From: Halichondria panicea
Lineage: Eukaryota > Porifera > Demospongiae > Suberitida > Halichondriidae
NCBI RefSeq assembly: GCF_963675165.1
Contig: NC_087382.1
Span: 3,821,963 to 3,885,962, forward strand
DNA length: 64,000 nt
Reading direction: 5' to 3'
Below are positions 10,518 to 22,616 of this stretch, piece after piece. A model generated the notes under the pieces. It saw nothing but the letters and a program-made list of their open reading frames with translations. It was not told the origin of the DNA and searched no databases. How positions within the stretch are numbered: the first letter of the stretch is position 1; each line of letters begins with the position of its first letter. The position numbers and the translations under genes were made by a program.

Positions 10518-11071
10518 TCCGACTAGAAAAACATTTGCAATGTGAAAAATTGCTAGGATTGGCCAGGGGAACCACAAAAAAGCGTGGGAACAAGAAATCA
10601 GACGAGAGCATAACTCCAATCCGTTACAACGTCAATCACATGTATACTGGTAGTTTTCCCATGTTTTCCCAGCCAATATGCCACGCAATTTTTACTGGTG
10701 GAGTGATGACCAATCCCTATATATATTTATTATACATCCATTTTAGAATGTGGGGCACATAATTATGATGATTTGTGATGAATTGATGTTCCTAATACAT
10801 GCAGTGTTGAGCACAGGTACACACAGTCCATCCATGCGTAGTAACATGCACGGACCGTACTGGTGACTGCATGGAATGATGTGGTGGATGGAAGCTGATA
10901 GGTGGATCTGGAACACAGTCTATTATTTAATATACTATGTATTGTACATGTTCATGACGTTGTAATGGATTGGAGTTATGCTCTCGTCTGATTTCTTGTT
11001 CCCACGCTTTTTTGTGGTTCCCCTGGCCAATCCTAGCAATTTTTCACATTGCAAATGTTTTTCTAGTCGGA
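10518..11071. repeat. 116-bp inverted arms at the Helitron 5' end
   Basis: Bases 10518-10633 are the reverse complement of 10956-11071 with one clear mismatch. The arms are separated by about 320 bp. Copy B has the same arms (50738-50853 and about 51176-51291). Transcripts through this element would form a long hairpin. Small open frames here mirror each other and are not genes. Confidence 0.85.
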
Positions 11072-11373
11072 TTCCCTTTCTTTTTCAGTACAGTTTACGT
11101 ATCATGACATGCATAAGTGGAACGTCAAGAGGCAGTACAAGAAGAGAAGACAGGACTAATCAGATATCTTCTCGAATATCTCTGGACTAATAATTATAGT
11201 ATGAGTAATAATTTATTGCTTGATAATTAGACCCTATGTTGAATTTGCGAATCAGTATTAAATGACAGCCATTTTAAGAGCATGATATCTAGCCAGTGCA
11301 TATAGCATGCCTGTCAGAGAAAGGGAGCTAGAGCTGAACAGTGTGAAGAAAAGGAACACCTCAGGCTCTGGAA

Positions 11374-12180
11374 TAGCCTCGATTCCAAGCCGCTGAGAAA
11401 GTATCACTATTCATAGACTCGCAAGCCACTCCCTTTTCTCTGATTGGACGGGGGCGGGAGAAAAGGGACTGGTGACTCTTGGCTACAGCTTGTGTAAATC
11501 AGGAATGCTATTAAATATTAATGTCACGTGCAAATTATCCAATTTATTCTGATGCGTTAAAAGCTAAAGACACAGAACCAGCCTTTTGATTTTATAGATC
11601 CTTGTACCAGTGTCTGTTGTGCCACAACTTGTGGATTAGCATGGAACAGCTGATGAACGTAGAAATCTTGGCAGTCCTTCTTTGAACCGAGGAGTGGCAG
11701 CGATTTAAGACAGCTTGTACAAGTCTGACTACTCTCAATTCAACTGCTGCCGTCTGCCATTATCTGTCTTGTATTGTACAGGTTATTAAAAGCTTTAGGC
11801 AACCAATGACTTTCGGCTGCCAGTTCTCATCACGTAAAACTAAAACAAGCTAATCTCTGCTGGTGTCTTAGATGACTATATCCTAGCTGAATGCCTGATG
11901 ATGTTATTACTCCATCATCTTCTCTTTTCTAGCACTAGCATCCATTCTTAAACTGTAGCTAAGAAGCCCGCGATCACTTTTGCAGGCTACGCAATTCTAC
12001 TTAACCTCACGCAATTTTTGGATCACGTGGAAAAATCAATGAATAATCTCTACCCAAATTCCGGTAGAGACACAAAATGTGTCCCAGAGTCACCAGTCCC
12101 TTTTCTCCCGCCCCCGTCCAATCAGAGAAAAGGGAGTGGCTTGCGAGTCTACACTATTCAAGGGGCTGGAGTCGAGGCTA
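11374..12180. mobile_element. Mutator-like MITE with 9-bp target duplication
   Basis: The element begins TAGCCTCGATTCC and ends GGAGTCGAGGCTA. The imperfect inverted arms are about 95-107 bp (11374-11480 and 12086-12180) and include CCCGCCCCCGTCCAATCAG. It is flanked by GCTCTGGAA at 11365-11373 and 12181-12189. Long terminal arms with a 9-bp duplication are typical of Mutator-like elements. The other Helitron copy lacks it (about 51580-51605), so it inserted after the two Helitron copies separated, or was excised from copy B. No transposase frame. Confidence 0.8.
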
Positions 12181-12743
12181 GCTCTGGAACTGATTTTAGG
12201 CGCACGGTTTATTAGCCACGCCTATCTATTATTATTGGCCACAACGCAATTGCTGAGTCATTAAAGATGGCGGAATTGTCTAGGTAAGAGAAATAGAGAC
12301 TGAGAGGTCATCTGCCTCGTGGAAGCAATCGCAAATCTGAAGAAGCGCTTTGTAATCCAGGTTGTAGTCGTTTGGAAACCCTGTGCAGAATGTCCTGGAG
12401 AGGGCTGTACTTGGAGTAAATGCTGGGCAAGAAACTTACTTACTTATTTACTTACTCACTTACTTAGAGTCTACTTACTTACTTAGTCAGTCAGTCAGAC
12501 AAAGAGCGGTGAAACGTCGAAATAGTGCAATTTTTAAAATGAAAATATTCATTTATTAAAATGTTTATGGATTATGAAATGAGAGATACAAAGAGAGAAA
12601 AGGCTAAATAAACTATCTGTTCAGCCAGTTTCTTGATGTGGCCTTTCCCTGCAGAGATAGAACAGTTTGAACATGAGTTAAAATAATTCTAAACACGGGC
12701 AAACCCACTGCCAATCCTATGTAAAACCTACTGGTTTTACTAA

Positions 12744-13325
12744 TATGGCCACGCTAATTGAAGCCATCTATATCACATGCCAATTACTGTAAATATACTC
12801 CCACATAACGGCATGTCACTACCACAAGTGCATGTGACAGCGATAGAAGGGCCTGCATGTGGAGAATATTGCATTTTGGATTTCAAAACACTGCCTGCAT
12901 CAATAGTAATATACTACCTCGCAATAACTACCTTAGAATGTTTATGTTTTGAGTGCAAAGAGAGGATTACACAATCACTGTAACACACACACACTTGACC
13001 CAGATCACTGGCTTCAAATACTATAGCTACGTGATTCATGCCTTGTCAGCAATCCACATCAACATGCAACACAATTGATATCCCCATTGCCTGGCAACAA
13101 CGACGGTGTCTATGCTTGGCTGCAGGCCTGCAAATGTTGCGACTAGGTGCAGCTTAATTTGTCAGAGAAAATTTCTTAAGCCCTGTTGGATGTATACTCA
13201 ACTGCTCAGCGCTGTGACATTTGTTTATGGTGGCCACCCCAACAGTGGCTGTTATCATTTCCCACTCATTTTCAGGGAGCTCAGTGATCTTATCATGTAA
13301 TACAGGTGGAAATATAATTTTACTA
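12744..13325. other. Spacer 1 segment without gene, shared between spacers
   Basis: No gene seen. It is near-identical to about 21787-22376 (spacer 2) and 37204-37833 (spacer 4), so it belongs to the amplified unit. Small open frames are not kept between the copies. Confidence 0.65.
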
Positions 13326-13485
13326 GCAGTAGCCTATAAAGATGAGGGGCTCCAGGGGCTGGAGCCCCTCATCTTTCTAGGCTATTAAGTATAGAGATGA
13401 ATTATCAAGCTGCACAATGTAGATAGCGGTATTTTTTTCCATTCAAAAAACTAGAGCCCCCCTTTGAGAATTACCTACGCCACTA
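13326..13485. mobile_element. Small MITE with internal hairpin
   Basis: Ends GCAGTAGCCTA and CCTACGCCACTA are degenerate inverted repeats. Near the left end is an almost perfect hairpin around GGGGCTCCAGGGGCTGGAGC. Copies lie at 22377-22533 (end GCAGTGGCATAGG) and 37834-37993 (perfect hairpin) in the same context. Confidence 0.55.
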
Positions 13486-13555
13486 ACTAGGGAGATTTTG
13501 CAGCTTATATATATAGCCTCATTAGACATTGACATTGACCAATAATTTGTTTCTT

Positions 13556-13740
13556 GATTGTGGTGGACGATATTCTGTCAGAAAAATCACTCAAGCACAA
13601 ACCAATTGCACATGCAGATTGTGTTAGAATTGTCCCCACAGAGTGGAGAGTGTGTTCTATATCGTATCAGACAGAAGCTGAAGCGATACATACTGGAATA
13701 TATTACACATCGAGGATCTTGGCAAAGATCCTTGGTGCGT
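13556..13740 (+). pseudogene. PIKfyve-like kinase fragment, spacer 1
   Basis: The segment reads ILAKILGAYSIGF, preceded by HKPIAHADCVRIVPTEWRV. ILAKILGAYSIGF matches the PIKfyve/Fab1 kinase stretch of the form LAKI.G.Y.IGY. A small indel changes frame relative to the longer copy in spacer 2 at RIRQKLKRYILEYITH. The downstream kinase part is missing or inverted. It is a broken fragment, not a gene. Confidence 0.5.
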
Positions 13741-13755
13741 ATAGTATTGGGTTCA

Positions 13756-13965
13756 TCAGTACACAGGGGTAAACGTACACTGGGTTGCAGCAAATTGCTG
13801 GAGGAGAAGAACATGTTATTAATATAATATAGGACTCGGACACTTGCTATACTCGAGATACTACAGAAGTGATTTCATGCAGGCTTCTAAATCGTGTGCT
13901 ACTAAATCAGCTGACGGTTAGTTTAAATAAGTATCACATACATCGAAGGTAGTTCGTATACCGGT
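13756..13965 (-). pseudogene. Inverted piece of the PIKfyve-like fragment, spacer 1
   Basis: This stretch is the reverse complement of about 23176-23374 in spacer 2 (landmarks GGGTTGCAGCAAATTGCTGG and GGCTTCTAAATCGTGTGC) and is placed between GGGTTC and GTATACCGGTTCC. Spacer 4 has the same inversion (about 38263-38467). The kinase exon containing FDLKGS is absent in both. Confidence 0.6.
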
Positions 13966-14320
13966 TCCTCTAAGTGATTGGATGTTCAAGCGATGGATTA
14001 TAGTTATATACAAATTGTACAGTACATTATTGCGGTATTGTTTTTTAGTCATTATGCGTTGTCAGTGCATGTAGTACATAGCAGCAAGCAGAATTGAATG
14101 TGTTGTGTCATGTCCTCCTCTTTACGTAAAGGTGCTCTACTTCTTGGATCCCGTTCGATGCATGTGTTTTACTGGTTGGCCACTTACATGTAACTATAGG
14201 CATCACCTAATGCAGGTACTGTCCTGACAGTAAAGCCACCAAGTATAATTATATGAACATTGGGTTCATTTGATCTACATAAAAGATGTGGTTTTGCTCT
14301 TTGGCTACCGTAAGTACATA

Positions 14321-14680
14321 CACTGATATAGATACGATAGTGGTAATGGTGTTGTGCACTGATATAGATACGATAGTGGTATTGGTGTTGTGCACTGATA
14401 TAGATACGATAGTGGTATTGGTGTTGTGCACTGATATAGATACGATAGTGGTATTGGTGTTGTGCACTGATATAGATACGATAGTGGTATTGGTGTTGTG
14501 CACTGATATAGATACGATAGTGGTATTGGTGTTGTGCACTGATATAGATACGATAGTGGTATTGGTGTTGTGCACTGATATAGATACGATAGTGGTATTG
14601 GTGTTGTGCACTGATATAGATACGATAGTGGTATTGGTGTTGTGCACTGATATAGATACGATAGTGGTATTGATGTTGTG
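14321..14680. repeat. 36-bp minisatellite, 10 copies
   Basis: The unit begins CACTGATATAGATACGATAG and ends TGGTATTGGTGTTGTG. Ten units, almost identical, lie just beyond the 3' end of copy 2. Because 36 is a multiple of three, frames stay open on both strands; these are not genes. A longer array of the same unit is at 38829-39950. Confidence 0.95.
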
Positions 14681-14969
14681 CACTGAGTGTATGAATTGAT
14701 CTAGACTTGTGGTCTTTGTATTGTCAACACAATTACTGCTTTGTTTTCATATCATCTTGTGTCGTAGTTGACCTCATAATGTAATCTGATGGTTGCATGC
14801 ATAATTATCTTGTTAGCCAACATTATTAAGTTAATATAGCATAGCAACCATTTTTATCTCTACAAAAATAATCTCTTAAACTAGTGACATAAACGACAGT
14901 AACTGTTAGAACTAACAATGCCTACAAATGTTATTAACATGATAAGGTACTTCAGCTAAATAAGACAGT

Positions 14970-17900
14970 TCACACTTCATTGCGTATGGGGCCGATTTCT
15001 GTGTGTGTAACAGCAGGACGATGGTTGACTCTTAGAGGAGGAGGGGCTGGTCTGTAGTCCTCTGTAGTGAGGGGGGCTAGATCATCCATGTAGGATAGTC
15101 TCAGCTGGTCCGGCCTCGTGGCTGGTCTGATGATGGGAGGAGTGATGTAGCGATCAGGGTCAGCTTCTTCCACAGCTCCATCAGTGTAAGGTGGGTTCAA
15201 GGCGTCTCTTTGTTCATAGTCGTCTACTGCTTCGAGTAATTCATCTTCATCATTTTCATCGGCTACCAGTTGATACATTTCCCGGTCATTGTTAGCTCGT
15301 CGGAGTCTCATGTCTGCAGCACCAGCTCCTAAGTTTCTTATTGTGTCCTCTATCTTCAGCCATGTATTGCTCTTCTTGAGTACAAATTGGTAAAAGTGAT
15401 AGCAGAGTGTTGTCACAAATAAGGTGAATGATATAGCCATTGAAGTATTGGCTAGTGCTGACTGATTTTTATTTGTATCTTTGACATAAGAGGTGCCAAA
15501 TGAAAGAATAAAAACATTGAATAGATAGAGAGTTTCGAGGGAATCACAAAACTTACTTTTGTACAAACGATTATTGAGTAGTTTCCAGACAATAAGTCCA
15601 ACTGATAGAACCCCAGCTGATAGAATAGGGAGGTAAGTGTCGAGAGCCATGGCAGCTACTAGATTATGAATAATTAGAGCAAAGAGAAGCAGTCCCACCC
15701 AGTAGCGATGCTTGGGAGTGAATGGAGCATGGTATGCATCCATGAAGCCAGTGTACTTTGTATTCTTGGTCCATATCATAACCTTGGAACAGCGTGGAAA
15801 CCATTGTCCAAAGAAGAGCAGTACAGTGAACATTACACCAGCAATGAGGATAATGGCTGCAGCAACAAACCGAGGGAGGTGATCGCGAGTGAAATATTGC
15901 ACATTTCCGTCGTAGAGCCAAACTATATCACTTGTACCATCAAGATAATTCAAGACCCTGTATTGCAGTGCAGCAATTACAAACTGTAAGAGTTTGGAAT
16001 AAGAGAGTAGGACGAGTGTGCCTAAGGCAGCAACTGGGTTCCTGTTGGAGAGGAGCTTTGCAAATGAGTCAAAATAGTTGCTTAAAATGATTATTAAGAA
16101 CATTAGAAGAAACAAGTAAGCGGGAAAAACAAGTTGAAGGAGTACTTTCCCTTGAGAGTTCATTCCATTGTAAAAGCATGTTTCAATTCCCAAGTCAAGA
16201 TTAACCCATGATACAAAAACTTTTAAAAAGTTGTTTAAACTAGGAAAGAAAATTGCTCTATTAGCAGCTACTATGTTGGCGTAAAAAATGAGGCCATGAA
16301 TATTTCCAGTTGCTATAGTGATGTTGAGCAGGAGAATTAAAGCAACTAGCAATATTCCTGCCAGCGCAAATGGTATTAGTAGAAGAAGGTAATTATCAGA
16401 GCATCGTTCACATCTTGACGTAGCCAACACGAGACTCAGTCCTGGTTCACATTCTCCACACAAGACACCACTTCGATTGTAAGCACACTGTTCGTCAGGG
16501 CTGCTTAGGCTGATGTTGACTGGTTTTTGTACACAATAGTCAAGTGTACAGCTGCTAACAACATACCCTGTTTTATTGGTGACTTTGATCCATGTGTTGT
16601 TATTTCTTTCCAGCGTTATGGCTCCATTTTCCTCAAAACATTTTGTTATCTGATATCCCAGTTGCAAGTCTGGATCACAGTCACACTTGCACTCAATATC
16701 GGACTGAATTGGTTTGAGTCCAATAGCGCATGTGCATGGTTGAAAAGGAATATTTATATTTTTTGTCTTGAAATTCCCAAATTGTTGCATGGACCCTCGG
16801 CATAGAGTTCCACCTGAGCAGAGCTGTCTCGTGAGAATATATTGTACTCTAATTCTGTGCACTGATTGTCAACTCTTTGTTCAGCCTGTCCTTCTTTGAG
16901 ACGACCAACTCCACTCGTAGTGATAACAGAACTGTGAATTGTGGCATTCATTGCTTCCAACTTGGTCGAGAGCCATAACACTGATTCTAAATGTGTGTCC
17001 CTTTCTAGTAGAAATAATACTATAGTCATTATTGCAAAAAATTACTTGAACAGGCCTAGAGGAGACGGATAATTCGGTGGAGGATTTTATGGTGTTATTT
17101 ATGTAGTCCAATCCATTTGAAGAAATGTGATATTCAGCATTTTGACTTACTGTACACCTGTCCAACAGACCTCCGTAGATGTCTACTCCTGACTGGGTAG
17201 CCATATTGTCAGTCATGAATGTGTTAAAGTGGTTATAATTAGAGCGGTACCCATACAGATTAATTGTTTGAAGGAAGCATTCAGCAAAAATGGTTTGAGT
17301 TGCATCATCTTCTGTGGCCCCTCCTCCACACGCGCTCCTCTCAGTGTCATCTGCCACAAATATCCCTCCTCCGTACTCAGCCAAGTTGTTGTGAATCATT
17401 AACGTGACATATCGATCCTGAGTCATATATTCTTCATATGTTTTAAATAGATACAGTTTTGAGCTTTGCTGTAGATACACTCCACCTCCACTAGTGTTAG
17501 CTGTGTTTGAGTCAATGTTAACGTATGATTGAGTAAGTTCAATAGTTGAAGATACTGCATAAATACCTCCACCATTCTGAGCAATGTTGTGAGCAATCTC
17601 ACTCTGTTTATTTGGACCATATTCATTTATCATCTGCACTGATCGGAACTCAACTCTACTAGAATATGCATAAATTCCTCCACCAATCTGGGCTGTGTTT
17701 TGATTGATCTTTATTGGCTCATTTACAAAGAGTGTACTCTCTCTCAGAAATATCCCTCCTCCAGAGGTAGCTGTGTTGTTGGTGATGATCACTCCTTCCG
17801 TGTTAATATATATTTCACTCTGGTAAACGCTGATAGCTCCACCAAACACACCATGATTGTTACTGAGTGTTGTAAGTCCATTAAACTCGATTTGACTATT

Positions 17901-19667
17901 GAAAGCATAAATGGGACGACCATTGTTACTGACAATATTCATTCCAGTGAATGTTACGTTTGATTGCGAAATGTTCAAACTGGCCATGTTATTAGTAATG
18001 TCAGTGTTGTTGATGATCAAGATGGAAGATCGGGAGACATCAATTACCCCACTCTCATTAGCAATGTTGTTAGTCAGCTCACTGTTGGAGATGGACACAT
18101 TACCAGAGCGAACATAAATCGCTCCACCATTGTCAGCACTATTGTTTATCAGCTCACTGTTGGAGATGGACACACTGCCTAGTAAGTCAACAATAATCGC
18201 TCCACCCCTGTCAGCTCTGTTGTTTGTCAGCTCACTGTTGGAGATAAACACACTACTTGAGTAAACATAAATCGCTCCACCCCAATAGTCAGCACTGTTG
18301 TTTGTCAGCTCACTGTTGGAGATGGACACACTACTTGAGCCAACATGAATCGCTCCATCATAGTCAGCTCTGTTTTTTGTCAGCTTACTGTTGAAGATGG
18401 ACACACTACTACCTGAGGCAACAACAATCGCTCCACCTCTATAGTCAGCACTGTTGTGTGTCAGCTCACTGTTGAAGATGGACACACTACTTGAGTAAAC
18501 ATAAGTCGCACCACCACTATAATAAGCTCTGTTGTTTGTCAGCTCACTGTTGGTAATAGACACACTACTTGAGTATACATCAATCGCTCCACCTTCATAG
18601 CCAGCACTGTTGTGTGTCAGCTCACTGTTGGAGATGGACACATTAGCTGAGTAAACATAAATCGCTCCACCATATGCAGCACTGTTGTGTGTCAGCTCGC
18701 TGTTGGAGATGGACACATTACCTGAGCCAACATTAATCGCTCCACCACTATAGTCAGCACTGTTGTTTGTCAGCTCACTGTTGGAGATGGACACACTACT
18801 ACCTGAGCCAACATTAATCGCTCCACCACTATAGTCAGCACTATTGTTTGTCAGCTCACTGTTGGAGATGGACACACTACCTGAGACAACACTAATCGCT
18901 CCACCATTCTGAGAAGCTTTGTTATTTGTGAAGTTACACCAAGTGATCACTACAGCACCAGATACCACTTCTACTGCTCCTCCGCTCTCAGCACTGTTAT
19001 AGTTGAACTCTGTGTTGTTGATCAGTGCGTTGTTTGATTTAATGTAAACTGCACCTCCATCATTTCTAGTGAACTCACTATTTGTTATGTACACATCATC
19101 AGCCTCAACGTGCAGTGCCCGACCAATGTTGCTCATAAAGAGAGTGCTCTCAACTGTTGCAGTTTGAGTATTAGTAATCTTAACTATGTGGTTTTCTGCT
19201 TGATTGACTAATACAAAGTCCGAAAAGTAGCAGTCTTTGATGTAAACATCCTTAGTACCGTCAATGGTCAAACCTTGATGTGAGTTTTGTGATCCAACAT
19301 TCACTCTAATGAAACTCAAGCGTTCAATATTCAATTTGGTATTACTTACAAAACGTATCGTACCATTGCTATGGAATCCAACTACAGCTGTACTTGTGTT
19401 CTGGCCGGTGATTTGCACATGTGAGAAGTTACGAATCAATAACTGCTCAGTTAACACATGATCTCCAGGTAGAAAACTCAAGGTGAGATTGTCTCCACCA
19501 GATAACAGGTCTGTTTGAACAAGTTGCTCGAGAGTGAAACAAGTTCCATTTCGATAGTCATAACACAAGTCGGTTGAATCCACTGGCACAATGTGATAGT
19601 GCTCACTCCTGGTAACAGTAGCTAGGGTCAGTAGCACTAACCAGCTGAGAATACTTCTAGACAGCAT
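14970..19667 (-). pseudogene. Beta-helix multipass receptor-like protein, copy 2, two frameshifts
   Basis: Architecture is as in copy 1, with about 13 GGAI repeats. The start at 19667 is chosen because MLSRSILSW is the signal-peptide start of every copy. The first frame runs to a stop at 16881. Against the other copies there is a loss of two bases near 16953 (CATTGCTTCC instead of CATTGGATTTCC) and a gain of two near 16760. The two offset each other, and about 65 codons between them read in the wrong frame, with the stop. The intended frame of that stretch is still open (for example CTELEYNIFSRDSSAQVELY). The Cys-rich, membrane and tail regions (14970-16750) are intact. It may be a young pseudogene, a natural allele, or sequencing error; the open remainder suggests the damage is recent. 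Confidence 0.8.
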
Positions 19668-19860
19668 GTCTGAAGTTGTATAATGGTTACTATAATTATG
19701 ATTATGTTGCACCAAATGGCTAAATAGCTGCATACTGTCTAGTGCAGATTATAGTCTTCAACTCACTGTTTAATGGATGTTACACTCTTTTTGTTTCACT
19801 ACTTTTGCAATAGTCAACAAGTGCTCTTTCACACCTAGAATTGAAGTATGGTATATAGAG
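19668..19860 (-). promoter_or_regulatory. Conserved 5' flank of copy 2 with likely leader intron
   Basis: The donor GTGAGT at 19766-19761 and an acceptor CTTCAG before ACATG bound a 97-bp candidate intron (19670-19766). The arrangement is the same as in copies 1, 3 and 4. Confidence 0.45.
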
Positions 19861-19904
19861 ATGTATATCTATACAGGAGTGCATGAATAAGAGTACCTTA
19901 ATGT

Positions 19905-20240
19905 TACTATTATAGACGGGTAGTAATTTTAGCGTTTTCAGATTTTCTCTGTTTTTAGGGTACTAATTTTGGCGGATTTGTAGCAAATTCATTAGTACAG
20001 TATTATTTTGTCCAAAAGATGTACAAGTATGAGTTTTAAGGTTAAATGGAAAGTTTAGAGTTAGATACAGATGAAAAAAGGGCTATAGCTTCCTTGCATA
20101 CTCTAAAGTACATTATACAAAAGTACATTAGAAAAAAAAAATTTAATGAGATTCATAATTTTGGCGTTTTACTATTAGCACATACTTAATTTAGCAGATT
20201 CGCTAAAATTCGCTAAAATTAGTACCCATTTATAATAGTA
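19905..20240. mobile_element. MITE, second copy of the 8511 element
   Basis: Same inverted ends (CTATTATAGACGGGTAGT and GTACCCATTTATAATAG) at the same place relative to the receptor start codon. It has a 10-bp tandem duplication CGCTAAAATT near the right end that is absent in the spacer 1 copy. Confidence 0.75.
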
Positions 20241-21009
20241 ACAATAAGATATTATCACTATACGTATCAAACACATTCCATTCCAGGCTTTCCTCTTGCT
20301 ACGTCACAAATACTTGTAGTTGTATAAACTGTGAAGTAGGAAATGTAACACGATGCGTGTATTCACATTACACACTGTCAACAGACACTCTTGTGATGTC
20401 AGGTGAATTTCATCATAAGTGTATTCATATACTCTGTAATAACTATGTTAGTATGACGCAGCATAGACACTATAGTATCTATGGATGCAGCTACTGACTT
20501 GTGCATTGTCTATAAAAGTTCGAGGGAGTCGGATACTCCCACTCCTGGTATCTGTACTAAGTTTCCAAAACACCCAATAGCTGGACTCAAATTCCTCCAG
20601 AATTGCGTATTGCGTATTGCGTATTAATAGGTACATGTATACGTAATTATGCAAAGTAATAATATTGTTGATTTTTCTCTGCAGTTATAGTTAGCCCAAT
20701 TAATCATCAAGGCATCTCCATTCTGTTCAGTAACACATTACATGATGGTCTCAAGCATCAGGACCCCTGTGTGCCCCCCTGGTGAGTACAGATCCCCCCA
20801 CAGTGGGACCATAATTATATATACAACATAGAATAGCCTAGCTGTCTGCCTTTCTACATGTGAGACCCTCTATTTATTAACTGTATGTACACGTATCACT
20901 ATGTCCCCCTTATCTATATAGTATTATGTATAATTATATGTATCACTATGATTCCACTGGCCTGTATAAATTGTAGCTAGCATCCGTCACAGGCCTTGGG
21001 TTGAGGCTA
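20241..21009. other. Spacer 2 segment without gene
   Basis: No gene seen. It is homologous to 8837-9690 of spacer 1 with small indels. Confidence 0.6.
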
Positions 21010-21256
21010 GTATGTATACCATTATCTGGCTTTGGCTGCAAATTTAAATTGTCTAGTGCAGAATAATTATAGTCTTCAACTCACGTTTAATGGATGTTGC
21101 TTTTTTCTTTCTGTTATTTTCCACAACTGCTCTTGTATAATTATTCAACCACCTCTCCCTGTTTTGAGGCAGACTCAGTACTTGCTGTGTGGCTCCTCTA
21201 AATATAGAGTCCAGAGTATCCTGTTTGGGAACGTAAAAGTATTGAGACTCCCACAT
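21010..21256 (-). pseudogene. Protein-like exon relic of unknown gene, spacer 2
   Basis: This is the longest open version of the relic: it starts MWESQYFYVPKQDTLDSIF at 21256, continues LNNYTRAVVENNRKKKATSI, and meets GTGAGT after CCATTAAAC at 21084. Spacer 1 and 4 versions differ by small indels. Family not recognised. Confidence 0.35.
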
Positions 21257-22376
21257 CGTGAGATATGTACTATTACATGTCAGTTTTTATTGAAACAAGG
21301 TACTCCCAATTAACAACGTACTGCATTGACTCTTATAATTTCATACATTACACATCGGTACATGTATTGGTACATACATAACTATACAATGCTTTAATGT
21401 AATCAAGACATGAAAGATGATGAACTCAAGCACCAGGTCTCCTGTGTGCCCCCTGGTGAGTACAGACCCCCCACAGTGGGGCTATCAGTGACATGTTCAT
21501 AGATAAGCCTGAAAATCTTTCTCTATGTGAGGCCCTCTATTTATTAGCTGTATATACACGTTTGTCCTATCTATCTATACTAATTGACTGCATGGAAACA
21601 TGCAAAGTCATTCCTCATTCGATGCGCATGTATATATAGTGTAATTCCAATGTTCTACTACGGCCGTAATGACATATCTCTAGGAGAGTTCCTGCATTGA
21701 TACTGCTTCAGGTGTGTGTTGATGTGCCACTGGTTCATTGCATATAGTCACAGTAATGTGCACATGCACACTTAACTATATAATTATGGCCACGCTAATT
21801 GAAGCCATCTATCACATGCCCATTGCTGTTAAATTAAATATACTCCCACATAACGTCATGTCATGTCACTACCACAAGTGCATGTGACAGCGATAGAAGG
21901 GCCTAGCTGGGGAGAATATTGCATTTTGGATTTCAAAACACTGCCTGCATCAATAGTAATATACTACCTCGCAATAAATAACTACCTTAGAGTGTTTATG
22001 TTTTGAGTGCAAAGAGAGGATTACACAATCACTGTAACACGTACACACACACTTGACCCAGATTACTGGCTTCAAATACTAGCTACGTGATTCATGCATT
22101 GTCAGCAATCCACATCAACATGCAACACAATTGATATCCCCATTGCCTGGCAACAACGACAGTGTCTATGCTTGGCTGGCCTGCAAATGTTGCGACTAGG
22201 TGCAGCTTAATTTGTCAGAGAACATTTCTTAAGCCCTATTGGATGTACTCAACTGCTCAGCGCTGTGACATTTGTTTATGGTGGCCACCCCAACAGTGGC
22301 TGTTATCATTTCCCACTCATTTTCAGGGAGCTCAGTGATCTCATCATGTAATACAGGTGGAAAAATAATTTTACTA
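21257..22376. other. Spacer 2 segment without gene (empty Helitron site)
   Basis: No gene seen. At about 21773-21790 the Helitron insertion point of spacer 1 is unfilled (TTAACTATATAATTATGGCC). The rest matches spacers 1 and 4. Confidence 0.65.
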
Positions 22377-22533
22377 GCAGTGGCATAGGAAGGAGGGGCT
22401 CCAGGGGCTGGAGACCCTCATCTTTCTAGGCTATTAAGTAGAGATGAATTATCAAACTGCACAATGTAGATAGCGGTATTTTTTTCCATTCAATAAACTA
22501 GAGGCCCCCCATTGAGAATTACCTACGCCACTA
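22377..22533. mobile_element. Small MITE, degenerate hairpin copy
   Basis: Ends GCAGTGGCATAGG and CCTACGCCACTA; same family as 13326 and 37834. The inner hairpin has several mismatches here. Confidence 0.5.
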
Positions 22534-22616
22534 ACTAGGGGGATTTATAATAGCCTCATTAGACAGTGGACTGAGTAATGACCAATAATTTGTTTCTTGA
22601 TACAAATTTATTGTGC

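Larger units (their letters stand above)
10518..12743 (+). mobile_element. Non-autonomous Helitron, copy A (with nested element)
   Basis: The 5' end is TCCGACTAG. The 3' end is a hairpin AAAACC-TACT-GGTTTT followed by ACTAA, which fits 5'-TC and 3'-CTRR with a subterminal hairpin. Insertion is between A and T with no target duplication: flanks are AACTATA and TATGGCC. Spacer 4 (about 37194-37207) has the joined sequence AACTATATATGGCC, an empty site at base precision; spacer 2 is also unfilled there. No Rep/helicase frame is present. Copy B is at 50738-52168. Copy A carries a nested 807-bp element at 11374-12180; without it and one target repeat the length is about 1.41 kb. Confidence 0.82.

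Noticed and set aside
10457..11190. Paired small frames at the Helitron 5' end (also 50725-51410)
   Set aside because: They mirror each other across the 116-bp inverted arms and have no homology signal.
14249..14699. Open frames of about 140 codons on both strands
   Set aside because: Same 36-bp minisatellite, 10 copies; no start context or conservation apart from the repeat.
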